A stretch of DNA of 64,000 nucleotides, taken from Deefgea piscis (GTDB taxonomy: Bacteria > Pseudomonadota > Gammaproteobacteria > Burkholderiales > Chitinibacteraceae). Below are positions 1-8,088 of this stretch, in pieces; position 1 is the first letter of the stretch; the number at the start of each line of letters is the position of its first letter. The stretch lies in contig NZ_CP054143.1 in the NCBI RefSeq assembly GCF_013284055.1, positions 1,550,001 through 1,614,000 of the forward strand, in the 5' to 3' direction. Under the pieces are notes generated by a model. It saw only the letters and a program-made list of their open reading frames with translations, searched no databases and was not told the DNA's origin. The translations under genes and the position numbers were made by a program.

Positions 1-1
1 T

Positions 2-340
2 GAGCAAGCAGCACGGCTGTTTCATACCATACACGATCGAGATCCGCAGCAAGGCACCGCTTTTGCTAGCTTGGTGCTGAAGGCTTATTTTGTTGAAAAC
101 AAAAACATCGCCATCTTAGAAGAGCTGCAAGCGCTGGCAAGCCAAGTGGATATCTCTGCAGAAGAATTCCACGAGGCTTGCAGTAATCCAAGTAGCCGTG
201 CTCGGGTGAAGGCTGAAGTCGATATGGCTGAGGCGCGCGGCGTATTTGGCTCGCCATTTTTTATGGTGGGGGGCGAGCGCTTTTGGGGCAATGATCGTTT
301 GCCGCAACTTGAGCGCTGGCTGGCCACTGGACCATATTAA
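2..340 (+). CDS. 2-hydroxychromene-2-carboxylate isomerase-like (DsbA family) protein, 3' part
   Basis: The frame is open from the first bases of the window, so the gene starts upstream and only about 112 C-terminal residues are seen. The end of the protein carries GVFGSPFFMV followed by GERFWGNDRL, the C-terminal thioredoxin-fold signature of the HCCA isomerase / DsbA-like glutathione transferase (kappa) family, in which the cis-Pro of GSPFF lies near the glutathione site. Members isomerise aromatic catabolic intermediates or act as general GSH-dependent oxidoreductases. The active-site N-terminus is outside the window, so the exact substrate cannot be judged. It converges on the FKBP gene on the other strand, 20 bases away. 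Confidence 0.8.
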   Translation, partial: EQAARLFHTIHDRDPQQGTAFASLVLKAYFVENKNIAILEELQALASQVDISAEEFHEACSNPSSRARVKAEVDMAEARGVFGSPFFMVGGERFWGNDRLPQLERWLATGPY

Positions 341-360
341 CGCGCTGTCGCCAACGCGAC

Positions 361-699
361 TTAGTCGCGGGTTAATACTTCTAATAATTCAATTTCAAAA
401 TACAAATCCGAATTGGGTTTGATATGCTCGCCAATTTGCCGCTCGCCATAGGCCAAATGCGCGGGGACGAATAACTTTCGCTTGCCACCGACTTGCATCC
501 CCATCAGCCCTTGATCCCAGCCTTTAATGACTCGGCCTGTGCCAATAACGCATTGAAATGGCCGACCTTTAAGGTGTGAAGAATCAAACACCGTGCCGTC
601 AAGCAAAGTGCCGGTGTAATGGGTGGTAATCAACGCGCCTTTGACTGCGGCCTTGCCATCGCCGACGACGAGGTCTTCGATAATGAGTTCTGTGGTCAT
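361..699 (-). CDS. FKBP-type peptidyl-prolyl cis-trans isomerase
   Basis: A 112-residue single-domain FKBP. It shows the family core: HYTGTLLDGTVFDSS (residues ~27-41), the VIKGWDQGLMGMQVGGKRKL segment and the PAHLAYGER loop, ending in the usual beta strand LYFEIELLEV. There is no signal peptide, so it is a cytoplasmic prolyl isomerase/folding helper of the short FkpB/FKBP12-like kind. The LysE gene upstream on the same strand ends 29 bases before this start, so the two may be cotranscribed. No strong Shine-Dalgarno is visible before the ATG. Confidence 0.93.
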   Translation of the reverse strand: MTTELIIEDLVVGDGKAAVKGALITTHYTGTLLDGTVFDSSHLKGRPFQCVIGTGRVIKGWDQGLMGMQVGGKRKLFVPAHLAYGERQIGEHIKPNSDLYFEIELLEVLTRD

Positions 700-728
700 C
701 GTTTTGGAATCAAAAAGTGGATCAATAA

Positions 729-1343
729 TTAGCGTTTGGCGAATGCTAAAGCACCACCTACAGCAAAAAAAGCCAGTGCGCAGCTGCGATTAAACGCTTT
801 AATTCTTTGGCCGCTGGCTAACCAGCGAGCCAGCGACATGCCACCCAAGGCATAAATCAGTTGCCAACTGAGCTCAATCACAAAAAAGCTACTGAGTAAA
901 ATCAGCCATTGTGGGGCTTGCGGCAAACTGGGGTTAATAAATTGCGGCAAAAAAGCACCGGCAAATAAAATGGCTTTGGGGTTAGATAAGGCGATAGTCA
1001 GGCCGGTGCGAAAGCGGGCACGCGGCGTATCGGCGTTGGCACTCGGTAGCGACAGTTGGCTGCCAGCATTCCAGCATTGATAGCCTAAATACAGTAAATA
1101 CAAGGCACCGATGATTTTTAGCGCAGTAAATAGCAGCGCTGAAGTCGCTAAAATCGTGCTGACGCCCATCGCCGAAGCCCCCAGTAGCAAGGCCAAACCG
1201 ACAATGGTGCCTGCCATCGTCGCTGTTGTCGCTCGCCAGCCATAGCGAGCGCCATGGCTAATCATCAGCAACATATTTGGCCCGGGCGTTGCCGAGATAA
1301 AACAAGTGGTGGCAATAAAAGCCAACCAAATCTGCAAAGACAT
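729..1343 (-). CDS. LysE/RhtB family amino-acid exporter
   Basis: A 204-residue inner-membrane protein with about six hydrophobic segments. The N-terminus has the family signature ISATPGPNMLLMISHGARYG (residues ~17-36), and ALSNPKAILFAGAFLPQF (~118-135) is the second conserved block. The family exports amino acids and related metabolites such as homoserine or threonine; the substrate cannot be told from sequence. The start is well supported by an AGGAG ribosome site seven bases before the ATG. Upstream lies a 427-base gap that holds a repeat element (1489-1756). Confidence 0.92.
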   Translation of the reverse strand: MSLQIWLAFIATTCFISATPGPNMLLMISHGARYGWRATTATMAGTIVGLALLLGASAMGVSTILATSALLFTALKIIGALYLLYLGYQCWNAGSQLSLPSANADTPRARFRTGLTIALSNPKAILFAGAFLPQFINPSLPQAPQWLILLSSFFVIELSWQLIYALGGMSLARWLASGQRIKAFNRSCALAFFAVGGALAFAKR

Positions 1344-1488
1344 TTTTTATCTCCTGAGGCGCTGTTGGCCTGGGCTTGCCTGAACTACCAACACCAAAAG
1401 GCACGCCAAGACCTGCAGACTATAGGGTATTGCTATGGGGCTTTTTTTGCATAAAGGCTGTAGTCAGATACCCTTCTAAGACTGGTAA

Positions 1489-1756
1489 TATTCAGATTTG
1501 GTGTTGATGCTGTGCCGCGCTCGTCGAGCTGGGGCTTAAAATCCCGTTTAAGCGCACCGAGTGCGGAGAGAGACAAACGGTTTTATCGTTTGGCTCACGA
1601 CAATCGAGGGCACAGCGGAGCTGGGCGCGCTCGGGTCGCCTTTCTTTTCCCCCATTTTCTTTGGCGAGTCAAAGAAAATGGGGTCCCCGTCGCGGACTGC
1701 GACTGTAAAACAATGTGCCGCAGGCACTTAAAATCATCAACACGTAATCTGGACAT
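1489..1756 (+). repeat. 268-bp TIR repeat (MITE-like), copy 1
   Basis: First of three near-identical copies in this window, all in the same orientation (others at 24532-26109, split, and 55819-56087). It starts (A)TATTCAGATTTGGTGTTGA and ends with the approximate reverse complement (ATCAACACGTAATCTGGACAT), giving imperfect terminal inverted repeats of about 20 bases. Inside is a perfect 14-bp stem (CCCCATTTTCTTTG / CAAAGAAAATGGGG, loop GCGAGT) near 1650-1683. It fills most of the 427-base gap between the LysE gene and the 3' end of the gene that stops at 1771. No transposase is encoded, so this looks like a non-autonomous element. Confidence 0.8.
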
Positions 1757-1770
1757 CGCCCTAATGGTAT

Positions 1771-2976
1771 TTAGCTGCGGCCTTTCCAAGTGGTGTTGCA
1801 GTTGTTTTGCAGATATTTAAATGCCCGTTCCATATAGAGATCCGGAAACTCTGGGTCTTTATTAGCAAGAGCGGTGTCTGCGTCTTCTTTTAAATCGTTG
1901 AGCCAAAAATCAGTCAGTTCTTCACGTAATTCAACCGGCACATGGTGCTCGATAAATTCAATCACCGCGGCGTCGTTCAGGCCATGCTCACGCAGCGCTT
2001 GCACCATGGCGCTGGCTTCGCGTTTGAGCATGGCAGATTTAACTGGTTGACCAGTGGCGACCAATAAAAACAACGTGGCAATCACGCTATTGTCATCGTT
2101 ATGGCTAATGCGCTGCCAGTTTTTGGCAATGGCTTCATCGTATTCGCTAATCGCATCAATGCCGCCTTTCAAATAATAATGGGCAAGATTGAAACTATTA
2201 TTGCGAATTTTTGGCCATTCTTGGGCGATAAATCGCGCCATTTCTTTTTGGGCGATTTGCTCGATTTTTTTCGGTGCATCGCTAAAAAATAATGCAAAAC
2301 GCTCAGGATTTTCGCTGACTTTTTTCGGTTTGACCGCCTTAATCAAAGCATCAAACTCACTGCGTTTGGGCAGTTTAATCGCGGCTTTAGGCGCTAAAAT
2401 CAACAGCATCGCGGTGTTGATCAGTTGCTCGGCATCGCAAATTTCTTCGCTAGCTAATTGCAGTTTCTTGGCTAGCCAAAAGCCTAAATCCAGCAGGTTT
2501 TGAATCGCTTGCCCACGCGCTAATTGAGCTTGGTAGTCAGGCCATGAAATTTGCGTTTCACCGCTCATTTCATTTAAAAATGATTGCTGCTCGTCGCTAG
2601 ACGCTGGGCCATGCTGCAATAGCAAGGTCTCTTTGGGCATGGCGTGTAGGCGGCGCAGCATATCGGCGCCTTGTTTCGAGTGCGAAAGAAGCGAGTTATT
2701 TTGCAACGACTGCGCGCCAATTTGTACATCACCTTGAGCATGGTCTTCGAGGTAAATGCTGATTAAATTGGTGATGCGGATAATCGCTAGCTCTAGATCG
2801 GGGCGCAGGTAAGCAGTGCCAAAATAATTGGCAATCTGCACCATGCCTTTGGCTAAATCGGTTTGAATCGTCGTTTGCCGTTCAGCACTGATGATGCCGT
2901 GCTGAACGCCATACACAAAGGCTTTATCAAAAAAGCGGCGCGAGTCAAACGCGGTGAGGGTCGTGCTTATTGTCAT
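1771..2976 (-). CDS. uncharacterised protein, last gene of J-domain operon
   Basis: I do not recognise this ~401-residue protein. It has no signal peptide, no clear membrane segment and reads as mostly helical, with several acidic and lysine-rich stretches (for example around KAVKPKKVSENPERF). The annotated start is the ATG at 2976: the previous gene's TAA lies at 2980-2978, one base before it, so the two are almost certainly translationally coupled, with GAGGAA about 15 bases upstream. A longer frame begins at 3003 but would overlap the upstream gene. It is the fourth gene in an operon beginning with a J-domain protein, which suggests a cytoplasmic role together with the next two genes. The stop is 15 bases from repeat copy 1. 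Confidence 0.8.
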   Translation of the reverse strand: MTISTTLTAFDSRRFFDKAFVYGVQHGIISAERQTTIQTDLAKGMVQIANYFGTAYLRPDLELAIIRITNLISIYLEDHAQGDVQIGAQSLQNNSLLSHSKQGADMLRRLHAMPKETLLLQHGPASSDEQQSFLNEMSGETQISWPDYQAQLARGQAIQNLLDLGFWLAKKLQLASEEICDAEQLINTAMLLILAPKAAIKLPKRSEFDALIKAVKPKKVSENPERFALFFSDAPKKIEQIAQKEMARFIAQEWPKIRNNSFNLAHYYLKGGIDAISEYDEAIAKNWQRISHNDDNSVIATLFLLVATGQPVKSAMLKREASAMVQALREHGLNDAAVIEFIEHHVPVELREELTDFWLNDLKEDADTALANKDPEFPDLYMERAFKYLQNNCNTTWKGRS

Positions 2977-2977
2977 A

Positions 2978-3745
2978 TTAAATTGCCGATTCCTCAGCAT
3001 CATCCGTTTTGCTAATTGCCTGCATCAGGCTTTCGAGTGCGCTATCACTAATCGGTTTGCTGCGGCGCTCATTGTGCATCGCTTGCATCAAAACACGGCC
3101 TTGTAATTCGCCGATGAGTAATTCAAATTCATCGGGTAGCTCGTGAAATAGCAACCAAATGGTTTCTTTCCAGTCGTTGTCTGCGACTTCTGAGCGGGTA
3201 TAGCTCCAGTTGGTTTTATCCAAAATATGTTCCAAGGAATGAAACACATTAAAGAACTCGCGAATTTCATCGCTGGTGCTATCGCCATCATCCGACAAAA
3301 ATGGCAGCGGTGTCGTGGTATTGCTGGCGTGCATCACAAAATTGAGCACATCTTCTAAACGGCCATAAAAATAATCCGCCATCGTCTCAACGCCACCGGC
3401 TTCTTTAAAGATCGGCTCGAGATATTCGCTGGTTAAATCGGGATTTTTATAGATCACCGCATTAATCATGCCGCGCATTTTGTCTTTATTGCGCTCGCCA
3501 TATTGCTTATCAAGCACCACTGCGCGGGCAAATTGCTCGGGGGTGACCATCATGCTCAGTAAAGATTCTTTGGATGAATCATATTCGCGCATAATCGCCA
3601 GCAAATCTTTGGGCGCAACATCCCCTAGAATTTGCATCAGCGCCGTATCGCCGTGTTGATCGGCAATATCGGACAGCACTTTTTCGGCGCCTAAAATATC
3701 GCCGACCAAAATAAGTTGTGAGGCATTGATAATTGCTGGATGCAT
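2978..3745 (-). CDS. uncharacterised protein, third gene of J-domain operon
   Basis: A 255-residue soluble protein of unknown function. The sequence is largely helical and acidic, with no transmembrane segment, signal peptide or catalytic motif that I recognise. The start is supported by AAAGGA eight bases before the ATG. The 80-base gap after the previous gene contains a small hairpin (3795-3810). Its stop nearly touches the start of the next gene, so expression is coupled. Its constant neighbours here are the J-domain protein and two other unknowns, so a joint complex or a client/adaptor role is a reasonable but untested inference. Confidence 0.8.
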   Translation of the reverse strand: MHPAIINASQLILVGDILGAEKVLSDIADQHGDTALMQILGDVAPKDLLAIMREYDSSKESLLSMMVTPEQFARAVVLDKQYGERNKDKMRGMINAVIYKNPDLTSEYLEPIFKEAGGVETMADYFYGRLEDVLNFVMHASNTTTPLPFLSDDGDSTSDEIREFFNVFHSLEHILDKTNWSYTRSEVADNDWKETIWLLFHELPDEFELLIGELQGRVLMQAMHNERRSKPISDSALESLMQAISKTDDAEESAI

Positions 3746-3794
3746 GATCAGTCCTTTTGCAGCGTTGAATTTCGGTAGTAAGAGCCAATGGTCA

Positions 3795-3810
3795 ACCGAC
3801 TCTCGTCGGT
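3795..3810 (-). promoter_or_regulatory. small intercistronic hairpin with GAGA loop
   Basis: ACCGAC-GAGA-GTCGGT on the minus strand gives a 6-bp stem closed by a GNRA-type tetraloop, in the 80-base gap between the second and third genes of the J-domain operon. No T-run follows, so it is not a classic terminator; it could stabilise or process the mRNA. Confidence 0.35.
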
Positions 3811-3825
3811 ACCCATCGCGGCCAC

Positions 3826-4389
3826 TTATTTACTCTCTGATTCGTGCGATTCAAAACCTTGTTCTGATAACCAAGATGCACCTGATGCGTCTAAATCACC
3901 CATCTGTCCACCATCGTCGTCTGAATTGTAAACATCATGATCATCGTCAATGGATTCAGACTCGGCATGGCTCTCTGGCGCGCTGCTGTAGTGGCCGCCT
4001 TTGATTCGCAAATATTCAAGCGCAGCGGCAATGACTAAAAATTGCTCACCACCATCGGCATCAATGGCTGCTGTCGTGTATTGCTGCGCCCAATCGGCAA
4101 TATTGAGGTTGTCTTGCAATTGATCCCAAGAGATAAAATCATCGCCATCGGGCTCGCTGGCGATCAGTGCTTTCATCATTGCGGGCGAAGTAAAGCTAAA
4201 TGCATTGTAGAAAACCACCGCCACCATTTCAGGGCTGAATTCAATCATCGGCAATAGATGCGCAAATTGTTGGCGTTTTTCATTCAGGCGTTTTTTTAGC
4301 GCTGGGCGACCTTCTGAATCGGTCATTAAGTCATCAAGTTCCGCGTCATAAACGGGCATTAATTCGGCAAAAAAGGGCGATATATTCAC
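3826..4389 (-). CDS. uncharacterised acidic protein, second gene of J-domain operon
   Basis: A 187-residue protein I cannot assign. The first ~130 residues look like a compact helical domain ([19 protein letters not shown] at the start). The last ~50 residues are low-complexity and strongly acidic ([19 protein letters not shown], then SHESESK), probably disordered. It overlaps the J-domain gene by four bases (ATGA), so it is translated by coupling and likely works with it. An acidic tail of this kind is often a protein-interaction segment, but that is inference. Confidence 0.8.
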   Translation of the reverse strand: MNISPFFAELMPVYDAELDDLMTDSEGRPALKKRLNEKRQQFAHLLPMIEFSPEMVAVVFYNAFSFTSPAMMKALIASEPDGDDFISWDQLQDNLNIADWAQQYTTAAIDADGGEQFLVIAAALEYLRIKGGHYSSAPESHAESESIDDDHDVYNSDDDGGQMGDLDASGASWLSEQGFESHESESK

Positions 4390-4670
4390 TGAAACAAACC
4401 TTGTAGATATTTGGCAGTAATCTCTTGGGCAACAGCCAAAGGATCATCAATTAAGCTGCGCTGACGATAATCATCGTAAGCTTTACGTTTTTCGCTATCG
4501 GAAAGCACTTCATAGGCGACTTGGATTTCTCTAAATCGCGCAGCGGCATCAGGGGCCGGATTTCTATCGGGATGAAATTTAGTCGCATTTCTGCGGTAGG
4601 CCGATTTTATCTGCTCGATGCTGGCATTAGGCTGAACGCCAAGCCGAGCATAGTGATCATGTAAAGACAT
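4386..4670 (-). CDS. small J-domain (DnaJ-like) protein
   Basis: A 94-residue protein that is almost only a J domain: helix [21 protein letters not shown], the HPD motif at residues 33-35 (KFHPDRNP), and helix III with [21 protein letters not shown]. The HPD motif stimulates the ATPase of an Hsp70 partner. It lacks the Gly/Phe, zinc-finger and substrate domains of DnaJ, so it probably delivers one specific client or partner to DnaK. The neighbours suggest that the three unknown downstream genes are that client or complex. It is the first gene of a four-gene minus-strand operon; a possible extended -10 promoter lies at 4845-4850. Confidence 0.92.
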   Translation of the reverse strand: MSLHDHYARLGVQPNASIEQIKSAYRRNATKFHPDRNPAPDAAARFREIQVAYEVLSDSEKRKAYDDYRQRSLIDDPLAVAQEITAKYLQGLFQ

Positions 4671-4714
4671 CCAGTATCCTCATTGTGAAGAGGGTGATCT
4701 TGTGAACTAGCAAA

Positions 4715-4745
4715 CAAAAAGCCCACTTCTTGCGAAGCGGACTTT
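4715..4745 (-). terminator. rho-independent terminator, minus strand
   Basis: On the minus strand AAAAGTCCGCTTC-gcaa-GAAGTGGGCTTTTT folds into a 13-bp stem followed by T residues. The two non-Watson-Crick pairs are G-U wobbles only in the minus-strand RNA (A-C mismatches on the other strand), which argues for use in the leftward direction. It may end the sugar-acid operon or a short RNA starting near 4838. Confidence 0.7.
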
Positions 4746-4844
4746 TAGCTTGATGACTGGGAGAGCTAAACGAGAGAAATAAGTCAGCTCGCCTAGGTGC
4801 TATCGAGTGAAACCCAGCTCAAAATATAGCAACAAGTGGGCGCA

Positions 4845-4850
4845 ATTATA
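4845..4850 (-). promoter_or_regulatory. extended -10 promoter element (TGCTATAAT)
   Basis: Read leftward, TGCTATAAT is a full consensus extended -10. No good -35 is found 17 bases upstream, which an extended -10 can tolerate. A start near 4838 would give either a ~165-base leader for the J-domain operon containing the terminator hairpin at 4715-4745, or a free-standing RNA of about 120 bases. Confidence 0.4.
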
Positions 4851-4914
4851 GCAGATTTTAACTCACCCCATCGCCATGAAATCAATGCCTGTTGGATTGT
4901 CTGTAACGAGCAGC

Positions 4915-6279
4915 CTATTTAGCTTGTAATACATGCAGAGGCAAAGCGAGGGGGGCCGTTGTTTTATGGTTAACAGGCTCGCCTTGATGAATGAGTCGTA
5001 CACAAGCAAATGAAATAATCCCAATGATGGCGGTGGCAATTGCGACATACCAAGGCTGACCATCATTGGCCATCAGCAGCAGGATCGCAGTGACGGGAGT
5101 CATGCCCCCGGCAATCGCTGAAACTTGATACGCCACAGATAGACCGGTATAGCGAACGCGAACATCAAAAATTTGTGAAAACATCGTAGCTTGTACGGCG
5201 AAAATCAAAGTCGGCCCAAGGTTGTAGCCCAAAATCATCGCAATAAAAACAAGCGTGGTATTTTGAGTGCCAAGTAAAAAGTAAAATGGGAACGCAAATA
5301 AAACACAAAATGCGGCGCCAAATAGGTAAATTGATTTTTGCCCATAACGATCAGAAAGCCAGCCCGCGACAGGGCAAGTGATGATCCCAATCGCTGCAGC
5401 ACAAAGGAGCGCCATTAAGGGTAGTTGTCGATCCATATTGAGCGATTGCGTCATATACACAATGGCAAATGCATAGACGATATTAAACATCACGGTTTCA
5501 ATCAATCTTGCACCCATGGCCAAAAGGAGATTGCGTTTTTGTGTGCGTAATAGCGTAATGAGTGGAAAGCGATGACTGCTATCACCGCAAGGGGTCGTTG
5601 GTGCAGGCTGTGCGGCACGCACAAAATCACTGGTTTCTTTTACGTTAAATCGGATATATAGGCCAACGAGTAATAATAAGGCTGACAGCAAGAAGGGAAT
5701 CCGCCATCCCCATGTGATGAATTGTTCATTACTTAAAGTTGCATTGCATAGGGCAAAAACAGCAGTTGCTAACACCAAGCCTGCTGATGCTGCTGCTTGA
5801 GGCAAAGAGCCGATAAAGCCGCGGCGTGATTTTGGCGCCGATTCAATGGCCATCAATGCTGCGCCGGCATATTCGCCACCTAAGCCAAATCCTTGAATTA
5901 ATCTGAGCACGGTTAATAAAATTGGTGCCCAGATGCCCACTTGCGCATAAGTCGGCAAACAACCAATTAATACGGTCGAAATACCAACAATCATAATGGT
6001 CCATAGCAATGTGGCTTTTCTGCCAAAGCGATCACCAAAATGCCCAAAAACAATGCCACCAATGGGGCGGGCCCAAAAACCAACAGCAAATGATGCAAAA
6101 GCACCGAGCATGCCAATCATTGGATCGGCATCAGGAAAAAATAATTGTCCAAAGAGTAGGCCAGAGGCCATGCCATAAATAAAAAAGTCATACCATTCCA
6201 ACAAAGCACCAGCAAAACTTCCAGAAACTACTTTGCGAATCTCTTTACTTTGAGAGGTCGTTTTATCATTCATTGCCAT
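4915..6279 (-). CDS. MFS transporter, metabolite:H+ symporter (MHS) family
   Basis: A ~454-residue, 12-segment inner-membrane carrier. MHS-family marks are SFAGALLEWYDFFIYG near the N-terminus, the loop GHFGDRFGRKATL between TM2 and TM3, and RLIQGFGLGGEYAGA in TM4. Relatives (ShiA, KgtP, ProP, CitA types) take up organic anions or zwitterions with protons. Start chosen at 6279, six bases after AGGA; in-frame ATGs also occur at 6285 and 6273. It is the last gene of the sugar-acid operon, separated from the TauE-like gene by a hairpin (6330-6380), and is the likely importer of the pathway substrate. Confidence 0.9.
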   Translation of the reverse strand: MAMNDKTTSQSKEIRKVVSGSFAGALLEWYDFFIYGMASGLLFGQLFFPDADPMIGMLGAFASFAVGFWARPIGGIVFGHFGDRFGRKATLLWTIMIVGISTVLIGCLPTYAQVGIWAPILLTVLRLIQGFGLGGEYAGAALMAIESAPKSRRGFIGSLPQAAASAGLVLATAVFALCNATLSNEQFITWGWRIPFLLSALLLLVGLYIRFNVKETSDFVRAAQPAPTTPCGDSSHRFPLITLLRTQKRNLLLAMGARLIETVMFNIVYAFAIVYMTQSLNMDRQLPLMALLCAAAIGIITCPVAGWLSDRYGQKSIYLFGAAFCVLFAFPFYFLLGTQNTTLVFIAMILGYNLGPTLIFAVQATMFSQIFDVRVRYTGLSVAYQVSAIAGGMTPVTAILLLMANDGQPWYVAIATAIIGIISFACVRLIHQGEPVNHKTTAPLALPLHVLQAK

Positions 6280-6329
6280 GACCATTCCTCACTTCCAATC
6301 AATAAATTGTTACTGTTACTGAAGTTGAG

Positions 6330-6380
6330 AAGGCAGATTAGAGGTGTTTGATTCAATCTAGGCACTCTAAAATCTGCCTT
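6330..6380 (-). promoter_or_regulatory. intercistronic hairpin between two transporter genes
   Basis: AAGGCAGATT..AGAG on one side pairs with CTCT..AATCTGCCTT on the other over about 16 bp with a 2-base bulge. There is no T-run. It sits between the TauE-like and MFS genes of one operon and may set their relative mRNA levels. Confidence 0.5.
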
Positions 6381-6402
6381 GATACGCTTGAAATCTAATT
6401 AT

Positions 6403-7275
6403 TTAAGCAGTTTGCTCAGCACGGATTGCAGCGATTTTTTTACCAAAGATCAACTGTAATAAACCCAATAATGCAAAGACAGGGCCGAGTACCGCATAAG
6501 CTGGCCAACCTGTTGCACCTTTAATGAGCATGCCGCCTGAGGCAATCAGCAAAATAAATACCAATTTGCGAAATAGAGCCACTGGCAAACGCTTGTGCAC
6601 CCATTGACCAACCAGTGAACCTAAAATCATGGTTGGAATCGCAAAAAGTACGAGTTTTACTGTTGAAACCGTCATGATGCCGCTGCTGGTTAGGCCGACG
6701 ATGATCGATATATTGCTGGCGGTAAAAAATGCATTGAGTGTGCCGCGAAAAGCTGCAGGACCTAAATTTCGCAACATGCCGTAAATCACTACCGGTGGTC
6801 CATTGGTTGAAAAGGCTGCGCCCAGTGCACCAGCAATCGTGCCCATTGGCGCGGCAATCCAACGTTTGTCATACACTGGCAAGCGAGGGATAAACAGGCT
6901 GTAGAACGAGTAAACCAAGAGGAACGTTCCCAAACCGATTTTCATCGTTGCATCAGGTAGATTCGAGAGTGCGTAAAGACCAAACGGAATCCCGAGCAAG
7001 GAAAATCCAATCAATACCGCGGCGGATTTCCAATCGGTTTCTTTTCGTGAGAGCCAAGTGGCATACAAAGCGGTCGCCGTACCGACAATGACCGACATTG
7101 GTGCCGCCATTTTGACTGGAATCAGCATTGAAACCAGCGGCATTGTGGTTAGTCCACCACCAAAGCCAGCGCAAATGCCGACAAAGGTGTACATAAACAT
7201 CAACAGCACTACCGAAATAATGGTTGCCGGCGAGAGTTGCTCCCCATCTGGGGTATTTAGATTAAAAAAGTCCAT
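6403..7275 (-). CDS. TauE/SafE (TSUP) family anion exporter
   Basis: A 290-residue membrane protein with about eight hydrophobic segments and the two TSUP repeat signatures: GICAGFGGGLTTMPLVSM near residues 33-50 and GALGAAFSTNGPPVVIYG near 148-165. The family exports sulfite, sulfonates such as sulfolactate or sulfoacetate, and other organic anions. In a sugar catabolic operon a TSUP protein is unusual outside sulfoglycolysis, where it expels the C3 sulfonate end product; this is the main contextual clue for the substrate here. It follows the SDR gene by 13 bases and precedes the MFS importer. Confidence 0.9.
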   Translation of the reverse strand: MDFFNLNTPDGEQLSPATIISVVLLMFMYTFVGICAGFGGGLTTMPLVSMLIPVKMAAPMSVIVGTATALYATWLSRKETDWKSAAVLIGFSLLGIPFGLYALSNLPDATMKIGLGTFLLVYSFYSLFIPRLPVYDKRWIAAPMGTIAGALGAAFSTNGPPVVIYGMLRNLGPAAFRGTLNAFFTASNISIIVGLTSSGIMTVSTVKLVLFAIPTMILGSLVGQWVHKRLPVALFRKLVFILLIASGGMLIKGATGWPAYAVLGPVFALLGLLQLIFGKKIAAIRAEQTA

Positions 7276-7288
7276 GCTGATTAGCTCC

Positions 7289-8056
7289 CTAATTTAGTGA
7301 TAATCCAGCATCGACGACGAAGTCTTGTCCAGTACAGCCACATGATTCGTCGGAGCCTAAAAAGAGAGCTAAGCGTGCGCAGTGTGTGCCGTCGAGACGG
7401 AATTTCAATGCTTGTAATTCAACAAACTGATTGACCGCTGCAGGGTCCATTTTGGCCCACATGGCATCTTGTTTTGCTGTACGAATCGCACCAGGCACTA
7501 AACTATTAACGCGAATATTTCGTGCGCCGAGCTCTTGCGCCAAGGTACGAGTGAAGCCATGGATGGCTGCTTTTGACAACGAATACAACACACGGCCAGG
7601 ACGGCCACGCATCCAGTTAATGGAGCCCATATTGATAATCGAACCACCACCTTTTTTGGCCATGCCATCAATGACCGATTGAATGGCAAAAATTTGGTGA
7701 CGTAAATTAACGTTGATACGATTTTCAAAATAGGCTTCAGTAATGCTTTCGATATTGTGGTGATCATCACTACCGGCGTTGTTGATCAAAATATCAATAC
7801 TGCCAAGTTGAGCTTCGATTTGTTTAAAGCTTTCTTGGAACGCCGCCAGATTGCTAACGTCGCAGAATAAAAACATACAGCCTAATTCTTGTGCTAATTG
7901 TTCACCGGCCTCGGTATTGAAATCGAGAAAAGCAACCTTGGCTCCTTGGTTGACATAAGCACGAACCAGTTCTTCACCGATTCCTGAAGCGCCACCAGTA
8001 ATGACGGCAACTTTATCTTTCAAAGAGGCATAGACAACGTGTTCTTGATAATTCAT
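7289..8056 (-). CDS. SDR family sugar dehydrogenase
   Basis: A 255-residue classical short-chain dehydrogenase. It has TGGASGIG at 20-27 (cofactor), NNAG at 92-95 and the catalytic set S145, Y158, K162. An acidic residue at the end of beta-2 (FLDFN) favours NAD+. Blocks such as NNAGSDDHH and ENRINVNLRH resemble Caulobacter D-xylose dehydrogenase XylB, so oxidation of an aldose to its lactone is likely. The substrate loop right after S145 reads WMRGRPGR, with three arginines, which would suit an anionic sugar. SD-like AAGGAG lies just before the ATG. It would supply the lactone for the SMP-30 lactonase in the same operon. Confidence 0.88.
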   Translation of the reverse strand: MNYQEHVVYASLKDKVAVITGGASGIGEELVRAYVNQGAKVAFLDFNTEAGEQLAQELGCMFLFCDVSNLAAFQESFKQIEAQLGSIDILINNAGSDDHHNIESITEAYFENRINVNLRHQIFAIQSVIDGMAKKGGGSIINMGSINWMRGRPGRVLYSLSKAAIHGFTRTLAQELGARNIRVNSLVPGAIRTAKQDAMWAKMDPAAVNQFVELQALKFRLDGTHCARLALFLGSDESCGCTGQDFVVDAGLSLN

Positions 8057-8088
8057 GACTTACTCCTTAAGGAAAATAAAAAATCACT

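Noticed and set aside
1512-1820. Open frame across repeat copy 1, with a similar frame in copy 3 (55812-56123)
   Set aside because: The frame is conserved only because the repeat copies are nearly identical; there is no ribosome site, composition is atypical and the start varies between copies.
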